64,000 nt of DNA from Choristoneura fumiferana (GCF_025370935.1 NC_133472.1:45595431-45659430); one strand, 5' to 3'. Positions 31,181-42,450 are shown, counted from the first letter of the stretch. Program-made: numbers and translations. Notes: generated from the letters alone by a model not told the origin.

Positions 31181-31544
31181 TTAAGAAAAAAAATGCTTCT
31201 AGGTACATTGATTGTTCGCCATTCAACCTGCAGACGCATGGTAAGGCCGTATGCTAATTGGCGGCACGGCATAATTCCCCCGCTCCTTGATCTAATGGCT
31301 CATATAAAATTCAAGAGAACATCCAATGCTCTTCAACTTTCAGCAACGCGAGCTGCTAATATTTCGGGTGTTATTGGATTAAATATGGAGACGCGACGTT
31401 TTACCAGGAAAGCTGCTACCCGCAACTTCGTATGAGTTCAATTAGGGTTCCTAACAGGCTGAATGGTTGAAGTTTGACATTACGTCCCGTTTGTAATTGG
31501 TTAAATTGAATGAGCCAATTGCAAGCAAGTGGTGTCTATACTTT
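31181..31544. other. unassigned stretch
   Basis: Contains GTATGCTAATTGGCGGCACG at 31249-31268 (octamer-like ATGCTAAT). The 102-codon frame across it has no domain. Confidence 0.3.
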
Positions 31545-31712
31545 GGTACTTTGTGATGTATGGAAATCATAATTATTGTAAATCTGTTAACAAAAAGTAC
31601 ATACCTCGTTGAGTTTCTGGCCGGATTCTTCTCAACAGAGGTTTTTCCGAACCGGTGGTAGTTTTTTCTTGACATTCATAAGTGCTTGTTATTTTGACTT
31701 TACTTTGACAAG
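31545..31712 (+). mobile_element. LINE B 3' end
   Basis: CTCGTTGAGTTTCTGGCCGG, TCAACAGAGGTTTTTCCG, ATTCATAAGTGCTTGTT, then TTTTGACTTTACTTTGAC tail. Lacks the AATAAAG part. Confidence 0.8.
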
Positions 31713-31783
31713 TGCAACGTCAAAGAGACCTCTCTATATTAACGCCATCTAGCGACATTTCGGCAGTTGCGGGCAGGATTCGT

Positions 31784-31897
31784 AATAGTACATTGTGCAT
31801 TAATGGGCGTAAGAAGGATATTACTAACGAGAGTCTAATAGAAAGCCCGGTCCCGACGCCGAATACTGCCCGTGATACACACAATGATTTCCATCAC
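31784..31897 (-). repeat. repeat N (captured-exon family), old terminal fragment
   Basis: AATAGTACATTGTGCATTAA, GGGCGTAAGAAGGATATTAC, AACGAGAGTCTAATAGAA and TCCATCACATTGCG align with the hairpin end of 58916-59041, much diverged. Confidence 0.6.
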
Positions 31898-32017
31898 ATT
31901 GCGTACGACGTAAAAAATGAAAATAAAATAAGATTATTTAGTGTGTAAACACTTCACAGCTTGGCAAAAGAAAGGTGCTAAGAAACAACTGAGTTAAATG
32001 ATGACTACCCGTCAATA

Positions 32018-32495
32018 CAGGGGGGCTAATACGAAATTCGGAAAGAAAGGGATCGAGAGGGATCTCGCTCTCGTATTAAATAATAGCGTCGGCGATACGA
32101 TTTTTAAAAATTTTAAATTTTTAAATTTATGACGGTGGAAGCATTCTACACTTCCACTGAACGTAGATATAGTTTAGATATAAGTAGTTAGTGTTTAGTA
32201 TTGTAACTAAGGGACCCCATACATCCCTGTATTATTATTATTATTATTTTTTGTATTTTTTTCTTTAATTGTATAATATAGTTTTTAAGTATTTTATTTG
32301 TAATTATATTATTATGAAAAAATGACTTTCTGCCAAGTTTCTTGCGGCGCATTCTTCTTGGCAATGATGGTCTTTCCGAAAGCGCTGGTAGTTTAAAAAA
32401 ATGACGTGTAAAAGTGCCCATTGCGGCCTATTTACTGAATAAATCATTTGAATTTGAATTTGATATGAACTTCGAATTTCGTAGTAGCTCCCCTG
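32018..32495. mobile_element. hAT-like foldback MITE C split by LINE A
   Basis: Left end CAGGGGGGCTAATACGAAAT and right end TTTCGTAGTAGCTCCCCTG are the arms. The interior after GGCGATACGAT is replaced by the LINE and resumes at GATATGAACTTCGAATTTCG. Confidence 0.8.
32103..32460 (+). mobile_element. LINE A 3' end, copy 3
   Basis: From AATTTATGACGGTGGAAGC to AATCATTTGAATTTGAATTT. Shorter 5' part than copies 1 and 2. Confidence 0.88.
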
Positions 32496-32836
32496 ATTGA
32501 CACTTTTTTCACGTCGTCTACCATAGATAAAGCTAAGAGCCGTGTTAAGTTTAGAATTCGAATGGTCAACCGACCAGATTCTTCCAACATGCTGAAAAGG
32601 CTTAGTTCTTTCGATAGGTACCCTTTATCCCTAGTTTTAAGTAAACTAACGAACAATAAAGTGCATGTTAACGCAGCTCTGCCCTTTCTAGAAGGGCAGT
32701 ATAATGCCTTTGGCCTGTAGGTACTCGTATTTAGAACGGACTGAACCGAGATCGGACCCCGTAAATATCAGCCGCTTTTGTTAACCATTACAAGGAAAGA
32801 AAGGGAAGACAATATTTATTACTCTTAGTATCCCTT

Positions 32837-33495
32837 TTTAGGGTTCCGGAGCCAAAATGGCAAAAACGGAACCCTTATAGTTTCGTCAAGTCCGTCTGTC
32901 TGCCTGTCTGTCCGTCCGTCCGTATGTCGTAGGCATTTTACTCGAAAACTACAATATGTATTTCAATGAAATTTGGAGTACAGATGTCTTGTCAAAGCCG
33001 CTATTTAGTTTTGTAGTTAAATTACAAAAATAAATATTTATATATCACTCCATACACGTAACAGAAATTGAAAACATATTTTTTTAATTCGCATCAACGT
33101 GTGGCACATAATTCGAAAGCTCTTTTGAAAAGATAGTAGGTAAGGCTGCTCCCGAAGTAGCAAAAATGGTGCCCCCCCCCCCCCCCTATCTTGTAAACCG
33201 TTTGTCCAAAAAATATGAAAAGGTAACGTTTAATAAATACTTTCAAAGAAAATTGGTTTCAACATGATCGGATATACCGTTTTTGAGTTTTTGCCGAAAA
33301 ACTGCGCTTCTCAACAAAAGGACGTAAGTGCCGTGAAGATACGCTCTTTTTCTGGTAATAGATTTTAAGACTGTAATAAGTGTTTTAATCGTGTTATAAC
33401 GCACATAACATTACTTTATTTTTGATAAAACGTTACATAAAATATTGTGTCAGTGAACAAGGAAACCCTACAGAATATACCCGACACGCTCTTGA
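32837..33495 (+). repeat. GGGTTCCG repeat, copy 3
   Basis: Parallel to 19098-19795 over most of its length, with a C15 run at 33172-33186. The end is altered (CCCTACAGAATATACCCGAC, ACGCTCTTGACC). Confidence 0.85.
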
Positions 33496-33699
33496 CCTGT
33501 CTTTAATGTACAATTGAATCGGCGCGCCAGCTATAGTCCCGAGCCCTGCGCCTGCGACGTGCGTGTTGATACATTCGCACCAGAAATAGCGGCGAGTCGT
33601 TAATCGGAAGAATTCAATTCGATTTGGATTCCGATTTACGCCTTGTAGCACAGAGCTGACGACGAAATGCTTAAATTATGTATGTAAACTGTAATATAT

Positions 33700-34186
33700 T
33701 TTTCATCACACTTGCTCGTAAACAGTGTCGTAACATGCAGGCTACCTTGGTTGCAACCCCCCAAATAAAACCCTCGACCTTAATGTGCTTGTCATGAAAC
33801 CCGTGGTCGGTAAATGAGTCATTGCCCGTACTGATTTTCATGTCATGAAGCCCAAGGACGGTCAATGAGTGTGATACTGCATGGTGTGCTGCTGCTCCGT
33901 GCGCGCGCACGTCGGGCACATGCTGCGTGGGGTGGGGCGGCGCGGAGGCTGGCGCTGCCAAGAGCGCAGTCAGCGGTATCGGCAATTTTTGAAAAAAATA
34001 TTACTTTTTCTTTTACAAATACATAATTTTACTCGCAAATGTGATGAAAAACATTGTATGTCGCACGGGCGGTACTAGAATTACGAACATCGACTCATTA
34101 AAGCCCTCAGTCTTCGACTTCGGGCTTCTAATAGACTCTCGTTCGTAATTCCTTGTTTACCGCCCTTAAGACACAATGTACTATTT
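33700..34186 (+). repeat. repeat N (captured-exon family), copy 1
   Basis: Starts TTTTCATCACACTTGCTCGT and ends GCCCTTAAGACACAATGTAC. It holds a tandem pair TGTCATGAAGCCC / TGTCATGAAACCC, a GC-rich patch (33870-33968) and a terminal hairpin made by GGCGGTACTAGAATTACGAA and its imperfect complement. Same order as 51756-52252 and, inverted, 58916-59349. Confidence 0.8.
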
Positions 34187-34314
34187 AAGTGATAATATTA
34201 GAATAAGTATTAAATTATACAGGGTGGTTCATTTAGATCGGTCAGTATGGGAAAGTCTGAAACTATAAGACATACGAAGATCTGTTCTTAGGAACCAGTC
34301 ATCGATTTAGTTTT

Positions 34315-34489
34315 TTTAAACCTTAATCTAGATACCAGATGTCGGTGCCTCAGCCAGCATTAGCCAGCAGGCGTGGACCTATAGGTGTCTACCTGATGAG
34401 TTTCTATGACTACTCTTTCTCGGGCTCGTGCTCAGGCAACAACTTCAAACTTATTCCGTGTTTAAACTGGTATCTAGATTAAGGTTAAA
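34315..34489. mobile_element. MITE O
   Basis: Left TTTAAACCTTAATCTAGATA and right TATCTAGATTAAGGTTAAA, with CCAG/CTGG adjoining, are inverted arms of about 25 bases. Preceded by ACAGGGTGGTTCATTTAG at 34219, possibly another element end. Confidence 0.75.
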
Positions 34490-35019
34490 TAAAAATAGTA
34501 TATTATTTATTGCTTTCCAGTTTTTTCGGCGGTATAATTTTTTGTTAAAAAGTTTTTATTCATTTTATTTTATTAAAAACAAATAGTCATAATATTATAG
34601 GACGATAAAAACTAACAAACACACACATTTACAAACTTTACTAAACAAAGCAGCAAATAAAAAATAAATAAAAGAATTTAACTTATTTCAATTAACTGTA
34701 TGAAACGCATGAAAGTTTAAAACTGCTTAGTTTTTTAATTTTTTTTAATAACAACAATAATGCACTTCATAACATCTTCATTAAATGCTGCACCGACACT
34801 GAGTTAACAAGTCTGTTCCAACTTTCTTTTAGGGTTCCGTATAAGACGAGGCTCCTACTTTCCAGCGCGGTTCCGAGCAGAACTCTTCCAACTCATAACT
34901 TGCTGAAACGTGTGATTCAATTTAATTTTCTATTTTGTTATCGTTTTTATTTTATTGTAAATTCTTTTGACATTTGAATAATTATTTCGAAAACCTAAAC
35001 TGAGACAACACAAATAATT
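34490..35019. other. unassigned AT-rich stretch
   Basis: TTTTAGGGTTCCGTATAAG at 34829 is a stub of the GGGTTCCG repeat. Nothing else recognised. Confidence 0.4.
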
Positions 35020-35465
35020 TTTTCACTTCTCATGCTCGTAAAGTTCGTGTTTATGCTGGATCTAGGCAACATAATATGACTTTTTATGCTCTAGTGCATA
35101 CAGTAAAATCTTTGTCTAAGACCAAGGCAATCAGGTATAAACTGCAACAAACAAAGAAGTTTCTACATCTTATTTAAATAATTTTTAATTTATATAAACT
35201 AAAAATCAATCAAATCAATCAAAATAAATCAATAACATTAAAATAATAATAATAATGCATGAAAAATAAAAGGTACATAGAAAGTGAACAATTGTTTCCA
35301 CAGTTGCTATTTCAAATATTCGCAATCAAAGCGAAAAGCAGTGTATAACTCGAGCATTAAACCCATTTTCCCCTCGACGTGTCTATCCACCCTCGCCGTA
35401 CCGGCTATTTAGTAGTGGCTATTTGAACGTCTCGGGATAAATGGCTCGTTTTATGCTCTCGTTAC
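35020..35465 (+). repeat. repeat P plus repeat M, third copy
   Basis: 35020-35210 (AGTTCGTGTTTATGCTGGAT, CTTTGTCTAAGACCAAGG, AAGTTTCTACAT) is inverted at 57285-57500. 35185-35465 matches 30880-31180. The overlap suggests P and M are parts of one larger element. Confidence 0.6.
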
Positions 35466-36557
35466 TACTATTTTAACCTACCTACAAATATAAATAGGTA
35501 ATTTTTTATATACTCAGCGGTACAAGATTTGGCCCACTCTACATACAAAATTTCCTACTAATGCATACATTTGAGGGCCAGATTTTTTCCCGCTCAGTAT
35601 GTTTACATATCAGTGTGTGTAAGAAGGGAATTAAAAGGGCAAGGATTGTTTTAAACATAGATACATTATTTATGCACAAAGGTTCGGCCATGTTACGCGA
35701 TTCAGTTTCTTTGACACACGGAATCCTCGGTGCATTAGCCCGACTCACGCTTGGCATTTCAACTTGTCTGCTGTTAGCTCCGCGTTTTAGTGCGGAAGAA
35801 TTAACTAACTTTACTCGGCTCTTGAGTACTGAAAGGCTTGTTAGTTACTTATCTAAGTACTTTGTTTTAACCTGCTAAAGCTTCTTGTTTATATTTTTAA
35901 TATTAAACACCCTGGCCGTTTTTGATGATTGAAAAATGAATACTTAATTTTGTATGATTTTTTAAACATTGTCATAAAAAAAACACTTATTTCGTATCTC
36001 TGTTGACGTGAAAGATCTTACAAATACGAAATATACATAGGGTTTTCATTTGAAACTAATTAACATAAAAGTTATGGCCAGAAAACCAGTTTTTTGGCCC
36101 AAAATTGTTCAAATTTGATGCCAAATATGTCGAAGACAATGAACTTTGAAGTAAATATGGCATACTATATTGCTTAAAGCCGTTGTTGTTAATATAATAA
36201 GCTACAAAAAACATTAGAAAACTAAGGAATTGATATCGAAAGTCATTGGGGCATGGGATTCCCTTAAGAGAAGCGTCCCTGCCGGCCGCGCGGCCGCGTT
36301 AGGTATTCGTTTGGGATATTGCTGTCTTTATCGCTCGTGACATAAGCGCTCGCAGCCACCTCCCCCCCCATGCCTTCCGCAACGACGTCCGTAATTTATA
36401 TCGAGATAGCTGTAGGCTTGTCAAGATTTGGGCGGTTGAATTTTGGGTTTCGTTGTCCTCATATTATACGAAAAGTATAGCACAGAAATCAATGATATTT
36501 TACAATCAAGATATGCATTATATTTTCTATGCTTGTGGTTTTTTCGATTTTTGTAAA
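35466..36557. other. unassigned stretch
   Basis: Overlapping chance ORFs on both strands at 35539-35878 carry no domain. A GC-rich patch CCGGCCGCGCGGCCGCG lies at 36281-36297. No gene supported. Confidence 0.35.
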
Positions 36558-36812
36558 AATAAATAAATAAATATCATGGGACACTTGACACCAATTGACC
36601 TAGTCCCAAACTAAGCAAAACTATGGATACTAGGCAACGGATAAACATACTTATATAGATAAAATACATATTTAAATACATATTAAACATCCAAGACCCG
36701 ACAACAAACATTCGTGTTATTCACACAAATATCTGCCCTGGCCGGGATTCGAATCCAAGACCTCAAGCTTCGTAGTCGGGTTCTCTAACCACTTAGCCAT
36801 CCGGTCGTCATC
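36558..36812 (-). mobile_element. SINE 1, older subfamily, full-length
   Basis: (AAAT)n tail, GGGACACTTGACACCAATTG, diverged B-box (CCGGGATTCGAATCC on the plus strand) and head ending CCATCCGGTCGTC. Confidence 0.85.
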
Positions 36813-36947
36813 CTTTATTAGTCTGTAATTCTCGTGCAAAGTTGACATCTTTTTTTTGTCGACTTTTGAGCTCCTGTAATTCTGATATTACACATTTATA
36901 TGAAAATCTGAAAACCACAGGCATAGATAATTACGTCTAGTCAAAAA

Positions 36948-37172
36948 AATTCAAAATTCAAATGATTTATTCAGTAAATAGGCCGCAATGGGCACTTTTA
37001 CACGTCATTTTTTTAAACTACCAGCGCTTTCGGAAAGACCATCATTGCCAAGAAGAATGCGGCATAAAAATATAATTACAAATAAATACTTAAAAACTAT
37101 ATTATACAATTAAAGAAAAAAAAATACAAAAATAATAATAAAAGAAATACAGGGATGTATTTCTTTTATTAT
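36948..37172 (-). mobile_element. LINE A 3' end, inverted copy
   Basis: ATTCAAATGATTTATTCAG, GGCCGCAATGGGCACTTTTA and TACCAGCGCTTTCGGAAAG are the complement of the family tail. Truncated in the AT-rich part. Confidence 0.85.
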
Positions 37173-37429
37173 TATTTTTACAAGGTCCACACTTACAAGA
37201 TTTCATCTATTTCTGTAGCCTAGTTTTCAAATGAGGCCGGGACTACGTTTGCATGGAGAATGGAACGAAGAGACTTCTCTTAACTGTGCTCGCCAGTTGG
37301 CTGGTTCGCATGCGCGGGGTTTATATCGTGCTCGGACAATTAACTTTGCTATTAAATCGCATCGCTGGTGGAAATAAACCTGAGCGCGTTATGGCTGTGA
37401 TGACTGGTTCCGAACTCTGCCGGCCCTAT

Positions 37430-37550
37430 ACAACGGAGGAAATTTGAATTACGTCTCTTGCCGTCCCATTGACGTATTCAATACGAGAGTGAGACGGACG
37501 GTACGATACGAACTTCGATTTTCGAATTTGGTAGTAGCCCCCCTGGCTGG
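37430..37550. mobile_element. hAT-like foldback MITE C, degenerate copy
   Basis: ATTCAATACGAGAGTGAGAC, GGTACGATACGAACTTCG, TTGGTAGTAGCCCCCCTG. Left arm poorly preserved. Confidence 0.65.
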
Positions 37551-37554
37551 TTAA

Positions 37555-37745
37555 ATCATCATCATCATCCCAGCCTATATACGTCCCACTGCTGGGCACA
37601 GGCCTCCTCTCAGAACAAGAGGGCTTGGGCCATAGTTCCCACGCGGGCCCAGTGCGGATTGGGAACTTCACACACACCATTGAATTGCTTCGCAGATTTG
37701 TGCAGGTTTCCTCACGATGTTTTCCTTCACCGCAAAGCTTGAAGC
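37555..37745 (-). mobile_element. SINE 2, 3' part
   Basis: ATCATCATCATCCCAGCC tail, then GGGCACAGGCCTCC, CAGTGCGGATTGGGAACTTC and CACGATGTTTTCCTTCACCG. The tRNA-like head is missing. Confidence 0.85.
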
Positions 37746-37792
37746 TGGCTGGTTAAATAATTTCCCCAAAATAGTTTATTTTTCTTTTTTTA

Positions 37793-38035
37793 ACCCCCGA
37801 CGCAAAAAGAGGGGTGTTATAAGTTTGACCGCTATGTGTGTGTGTGTGTCTGTCTGTCTGTGGCACCGTAGCTCTTAAATGGGTAGACCGATTTGAATGC
37901 GGTTTTTTTTATTTGAAAGCAGGTTTTCTAGCAATGGTTCTTAGACATGTTTCCTCAAAATCGGCTCAGCTGTTTTTAAGATATTGACCTTTGAAGTGAC
38001 AATGTCGGGGTTTTCCATTATGTTGGTTATGTTAT
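37793..38035 (+). repeat. CCCCCGACGC repeat, full-length copy
   Basis: TTTAACCCCCGACGCAAAAA at the start; AATGTCGGGGTTTTCC at the end. Good reference for the family. Confidence 0.88.
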
Positions 38036-38066
38036 TTCAAATTTTTTCTTTCAATATGCTTTATTA

Positions 38067-38211
38067 CTGAAGCTTATTTTCACAGTAACGTTTTTTCCCA
38101 AATTTAAACGACGCAGAAACAGATTCTGTTTAAACTTGGGAACTACTTTTTTTCGCTTTTGGCTGTGTCGATTAAAACTGGGAATAACGCGATTGTGGAA
38201 ATAAGCTTCAG
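38067..38211. mobile_element. MITE Q
   Basis: CTGAAGCTTATTTTCACAGT at the left and TGTGGAAATAAGCTTCAG at the right are inverted. Interior has two TTTAAAC / GTTTAAAC-type arms. Confidence 0.75.
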
Positions 38212-38474
38212 CAAAAGCACACGGAGAAAAAGAGCGAATGCAAATTTCCTACTAGCGAATAATGATTTTGGCGAAATGATTTAATTAACCAGGGTTGTTT
38301 CTGGGATAAGCGCTTACACGTGCTCTGGATTAATTATTATGTGTCTCTGTTACATGAAAATAAATGATTTGAATTTGAATTACACCGAACGCTCGTGTAT
38401 GCATTCATTGGGCATACTCAACGCTCGAGGAAAACAAAACCGCACCCGTTAGCTCATACACGCGCTTACATTAA

Positions 38475-38655
38475 ACAAGCTTGAACCGACTTTGATAAAA
38501 CATATCTAAGAACCATTGCTATAAACCCTGCTTTCAAATAAAAAAACTGCATTAAAATCGGTTCACCCGTTTAAGAGCTATGGTGCCACAGACAGACAGA
38601 CACACATAGCGGTCAAACTTATAACACCTCTCTTTTGCGTCGGGAGTTAAAAAAA
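38475..38655 (-). repeat. CCCCCGACGC repeat, 3'-truncated inverted copy
   Basis: TTGATAAAACATATCTAAG through GTTCACCCGTTTAAGAGCTA to TTTTGCGTCGGGAGTTAAAA. Confidence 0.85.
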
Positions 38656-38744
38656 ATACAAGGATGAACCCCGGCAAAGTTCGGGAGCGACGCCCATGGC
38701 GGCACGCGGAGCTTTCTATAATCACCATAATTTTATGTTTAACC

Positions 38745-39005
38745 GTCATCCTATAAATATTGTAAATGCAAAAGTTTGTGAGAGACTTTGTTTTCTACTC
38801 CTTCACGCTGGATTTGGATGAAATTTAGTATATAGATAGCTGGACATCTGGTGTAAAACATAGGCTATACTTTTTATTCTGATATTCCCACGGGATAGGG
38901 ATAAAATCTCGAAACAACAACCGTTGGTTTTAGAAAACCACGATTTAATATTCGAGAATCCCCAGGGGAATTTTTAAAAATCCCGAAATTTTAATTCCTT
39001 TATTA
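38745..39005 (+). repeat. Lep1/Helitron-like repeat
   Basis: TATTGTAAATGCAAAAGTTT, TCACGCTGGATTTGGATG, TATTCCCACGGGATAGGG. The terminal CGCGGG...CTAG end is missing. Confidence 0.7.
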
Positions 39006-39214
39006 GATCTAATGATTAACGTGCGCGGGGGGAAAACAATAGTTTCTAATTATCTAATTGACGGTCTAATTATAAAACATCCCTGAGCTGAGCGCGGCCC
39101 TGCAGCGAGGGAACGCCACAAGCATGCTAGGCACGTTGTCCCAGGCAGGAGAAATACAGGGTTTACATATTTTTTTATCTCTTTTTATTGTTATCGTTTC
39201 ATTTTATACCATAC

Positions 39215-39412
39215 TAGCTTTTGCCCGCGTGGAAATCGGTTATCACGCGCAGTTCCCTCGGGAACTATACATTTTTCCGGGATAAAAAGTAGCCACTCTC
39301 TGGCCCATAAACTACTCGTAGCTCTATGCCAAAAATCACGTCGATTCGTCGCTCCGTTTCGATGTGAAAGACAGACAAACACACACACTTTCGCATTTAA
39401 TTACTATGGATT
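39215..39412 (-). repeat. Lep1/Helitron-like repeat, complete
   Basis: On the plus strand TACTAGCTTTTGCCCGCGTG opens it and ACTTTCGCATTTAATTACTA closes it. CCCTCGGGAACTATACATTT and TGGCCCATAAACTACTCGTA inside. Same subtype as 52895-53088 and 60060-60257. Confidence 0.8.
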
Positions 39413-39539
39413 ATGTTTGTCATTTATTAATAAGGAAAACATCCCTGTCCATGATACAATATAGCAAAACTAACACTGATATCACTCGTCAAGCTAGCAT
39501 TAATTACAATTTGACCTATAACTACGACTGAATGAAATA

Positions 39540-40130
39540 ATAGTAGATTATTGTCGTGGCCTGGAAGTAGGCAATTGCTGGCTGAGTATGAGAATTAAAC
39601 GGACGAGCTTGCGAGTCCATTTAACTAATACAAAGCCAGTAATTGCTATTTCAGCCGAGACTATTATTTATAAAACTTTTTTCAAAAATGGTAAAGGAAA
39701 AAAGCTAAATTAGAATAAACCTTTTCTCAACAAAGTTATTATGTCAACAAGAATATTATGATATTTAATTTTATTCCAATAAAATTTATAATGCTTACCC
39801 GCTTCAATTTCATTAAAAAACAGCGGGTGTATTTTTCCACCAAAAACAACACAAGCTGTTTCAGATCCAATAAAAAAAGTCTGGAGTTCCGACAAATAAC
39901 TGATAGCAGTCATTTGAGTTGGCTGTATACGACTTGTGCCAACATTTCCATGGCCGTTTTCACTTTTTAAAAATTTTGAGACTCGACAATAATAAATTAT
40001 TGTCGAGCTAGCGCGCATGCAATCTTCTTAACTTTTTAATTTCTCGCTGACCACAAACTATTCAGTTAGCGTTCTGATATGTAAGGAATAATGTAGACAT
40101 TTACCGACATTTTTGTGAAAACAAATTTAC
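39540..40130. repeat. unclassified 600-bp interspersed repeat, copy 2
   Basis: Begins TAGTAGATTATTGTCGTGGC and lacks the 84-bp insert present in copy 1. Ends near TGTGAAAACAAATTTACC. Confidence 0.75.
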
Positions 40131-40262
40131 CCTATGAACTGAAATTTTATTATTGAACTGAGTTATCCGTCGAAGTTAAAGAAAATCAAGAAAAAAGCGT
40201 GTTGTGCTCGTTATTCAGAAATATACCTACATTTCAAGCCTAGTATAACCATTACCAATACG

Positions 40263-40567
40263 AAGCCGTGGTGGTCTAGTGGTTTGACCTATCGCCTCTC
40301 AAGCAGAGGATCGTGGGTTCAAACCCCGGCTCGCACCTCTGACTTTTTCGAAAGTCATGTGCGAATTTACGTTTGAACCACGAGCTATACGGTGAAGGGA
40401 AACATCGTGAGGAAGCCTGCACGAATTTGCAAAGCAATTCAATGGTGTGTGTGAAATTCCCATCGCAATGGGCCCGATTGGGAATAAGGGCCAAAGCCCT
40501 CTTATTCCAAAAGGAGGCCTGTGCCCAACAGTGGGATATATAGGCTGGGATGATGATGATAATGAAT
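40263..40567 (+). mobile_element. SINE 2, full-length copy 2
   Basis: AAGCCGTGGTGGTCTAGTGG (A-box) and GGGTTCAAACCCCGG (B-box), tail GGGATGATGATGATAATGA. Diverged from 2519-2825; no clear target duplication. Confidence 0.88.
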
Positions 40568-40932
40568 CATTAGCAGGATCTAACCCGGCACGTTCCCCGC
40601 TCTCAACAAGGAACGATTTTAAAATGACCCGCTAGTGCCCTTATCGGGTCCCCAAATTGCTAAAGTTATTGTTTTCGTTTACCGACCCCCGCTGCGGGTG
40701 ACAGGGCCCTTTAAATTAATTTCGCATTATTTGTTACAAACGAAATATAAAAACGGGCGGCGATGGTTTTATAACGAGAGTACTAAACCGGGATTTAGCT
40801 GCTCATTTGTTTACAACTCGCGCTGTTCGCTAGATGTGACGTTTATACGAGCTTTCATAACTCGACTGCGAAATTAATGTTCATTTATTATTTATTCGCG
40901 CGTATATATTATTTCAAATTTCTAAATCGTTC
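40568..40932. other. unassigned stretch
   Basis: An 80-codon frame at 40635-40877 has no domain. Nothing else recognised. Confidence 0.35.
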
Positions 40933-41060
40933 GTCGTCATCATCATCATCATCTCAGCCGTAGGACGTCCACTGTTGGACATGCCACCCTAGACTTCTAG
41001 CTGCTTCGGTTGGAACCGGCTTGCATCCACCGTGGAAACCGCGGCTTTAAACCAAGTGTT
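40933..41060 (-). mobile_element. RTE-like LINE 3' end
   Basis: ATCATCATCATCATCTCAGC then CGTAGGACGTCCACTGTTGG is the complement of a LINE 3' end with (GATGAT)n tail, related to 18745-18945. Confidence 0.75.
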
Positions 41061-41109
41061 TTATCCGTCTATGTCGTTGGTGGACGTAATACCTTTAAGT
41101 GAGCAATTA

Positions 41110-41285
41110 TAAACATATATCATATATAATCATAATCTCGGAAACGGTTTGAAAGATGTCGATGAAGTTTGGTACGTAGTGGTTTTCGGGGATGACAAAT
41201 CGATCTAGCTTGGTCTTAACTCTGGGAAAACGGTTATTATCGAGTTTTAGCCCGAGCAAAGCTCGGTCGTCCAGGTACTAATGTT
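41110..41285 (-). repeat. GCTCG-type repeat, copy 3
   Basis: TCTCGGAAACGGTTTGAAAG, TTTTCGGGGATGACAAATCG, GAGTTTTAGCCCGAGCAAAG. Confidence 0.75.
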
Positions 41286-41539
41286 AATAAGTGATCCACT
41301 AATAATGTAAAGCAGTGTAACCGACTCTCGCATCTGAGCAAACTACTTACTGGTTAGCTATTTAACTAATTAATATAACGTTAACGCTATCTATAATATT
41401 ATAAAAGTGAACTGCCACAACGGGAAAAAAAACGAGACAGAGCAGGATGGCGCTCTACAGCACCATTTTGACATGTTTCTCCCAAACAACGCATTATTTC
41501 TCTGGAATTTTAAAGCAATTAGATTCTTTGACCTTGGGC

Positions 41540-41610
41540 CAAAAAAGTGCCCATTGCGGCCTATTTACTTAATAAATTAAATGATTTGAATTAAGAATTT
41601 GAATTTGGAT
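41540..41610 (+). mobile_element. LINE A 3' tip
   Basis: AAAGTGCCCATTGCGGCCTA then AATGATTTGAATTAAG tail only. Another bare tail is at 38357-38380. Confidence 0.7.
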
Positions 41611-41734
41611 GTTTAAAAACGAGCGATCTATTATCTATGCCTGTGTTACCATCCAGGAAAAAAGAAATCTATTCATTATCCTGCATTGCAGTCTGTAAAG
41701 CTCTTTACCCATTCATTGCCGCGCGCTAGATTAC

Positions 41735-41970
41735 GCTGGGCTTGGAGTCATGAAATTTAGTATGTAGATAGCTGGATGTCTGAATAAAAACAGGCTACTT
41801 TTAATCCAATTTTCCCACGGGATAGTTGTTCTTAACACAACACCTCACTGAAGATTACGATATAAATTTTGGGATTTCCCACGGGAATTTTGTAAAATCC
41901 CGAAATTTCAATTGTAACCACCAGATGGAATAGTTTACGCGTGCGAAGCCGCGGGTAAACTCTAGTTTAA
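41735..41970 (+). repeat. Lep1/Helitron-like repeat
   Basis: AAATTTAGTATGTAGATAGC through TTCCCACGGGATAG to GTGCGAAGCCGCGGGTAAAC and CTAGT; 5' end truncated. Confidence 0.72.
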
Positions 41971-42186
41971 TATAACGGTAACGCTGCTGGTATTAAGGGG
42001 GCGGTTGAGCCGGGTACGATGCAGGGGGGAGGGTTTCTGGGTAGTTTATATGACGAAGCATGTTGCAGATGAATTTAGCGTAATGTAAGTTTATAGCTTA
42101 GTTTATAGTTTAAGCCTTAATTTGTAGGTACTCGTATAGGTTTAAGTTGTTTTTATTTTTATTTTTTATTGACTAAAAGATCATCT

Positions 42187-42450
42187 AACTAACATCTGGT
42201 AGCATGGTGTGCGGTTGTGTTGCTCTGAAGATGAGCTCTGGTTGAGTTCGAAACGCGTCAGTGTAGTGGTGGTGATAAGTGGGTTTGTGTGATTTGTGTG
42301 TGCTTACAGTGTGGAGGTGGAGGAACTGCATGAACACGCATATTTTGCATAAACTTAACTATCGTAAGGTCGCGGGTGAGCAAAGAAATTATTTTAGTTC
42401 ATTGATATGGACCTCCGCAAAGTAACGACTGAATCAATAAATTATTAATT
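42187..42450 (+). mobile_element. Penelope-like repeat, copy 1
   Basis: Collinear with 58046-58333: TGGTAGCATGGTGTGCGG, the hammerhead-like core, GTGGAGGTGGAGGAACTGC, AAGGTCGCGGGTGAGCAA, GATATGGACCTCCGCAAAG, CAATAAATTATT. Penelope-like retroelements are known to carry hammerhead motifs in their terminal repeats; assignment rests on that motif plus arrangement. No reverse transcriptase or GIY-YIG sequence is present. Confidence 0.55.
42221..42263 (+). ncRNA. hammerhead ribozyme-like motif, copy 1
   Basis: Core CTGAAGA (42225-42231, fits CUGANGA). Stem II GAGCTC (42233-42238) pairs with GAGTTC (42244-42249) around TGGTT. GAAA at 42250-42253; stem III only A-C / G-T; GTC at 42257-42259 is the expected cleavage triplet. 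Stem I: GCT before the core can pair with AGT after the triplet (one G.T). One extra T at 42232 sits between core and stem II. Confidence 0.6.

Noticed and set aside
35561..35878. 105-codon frame overlapping a 72-codon frame on the other strand
   Set aside because: No domain, no exon borders, ordinary AT-rich composition.
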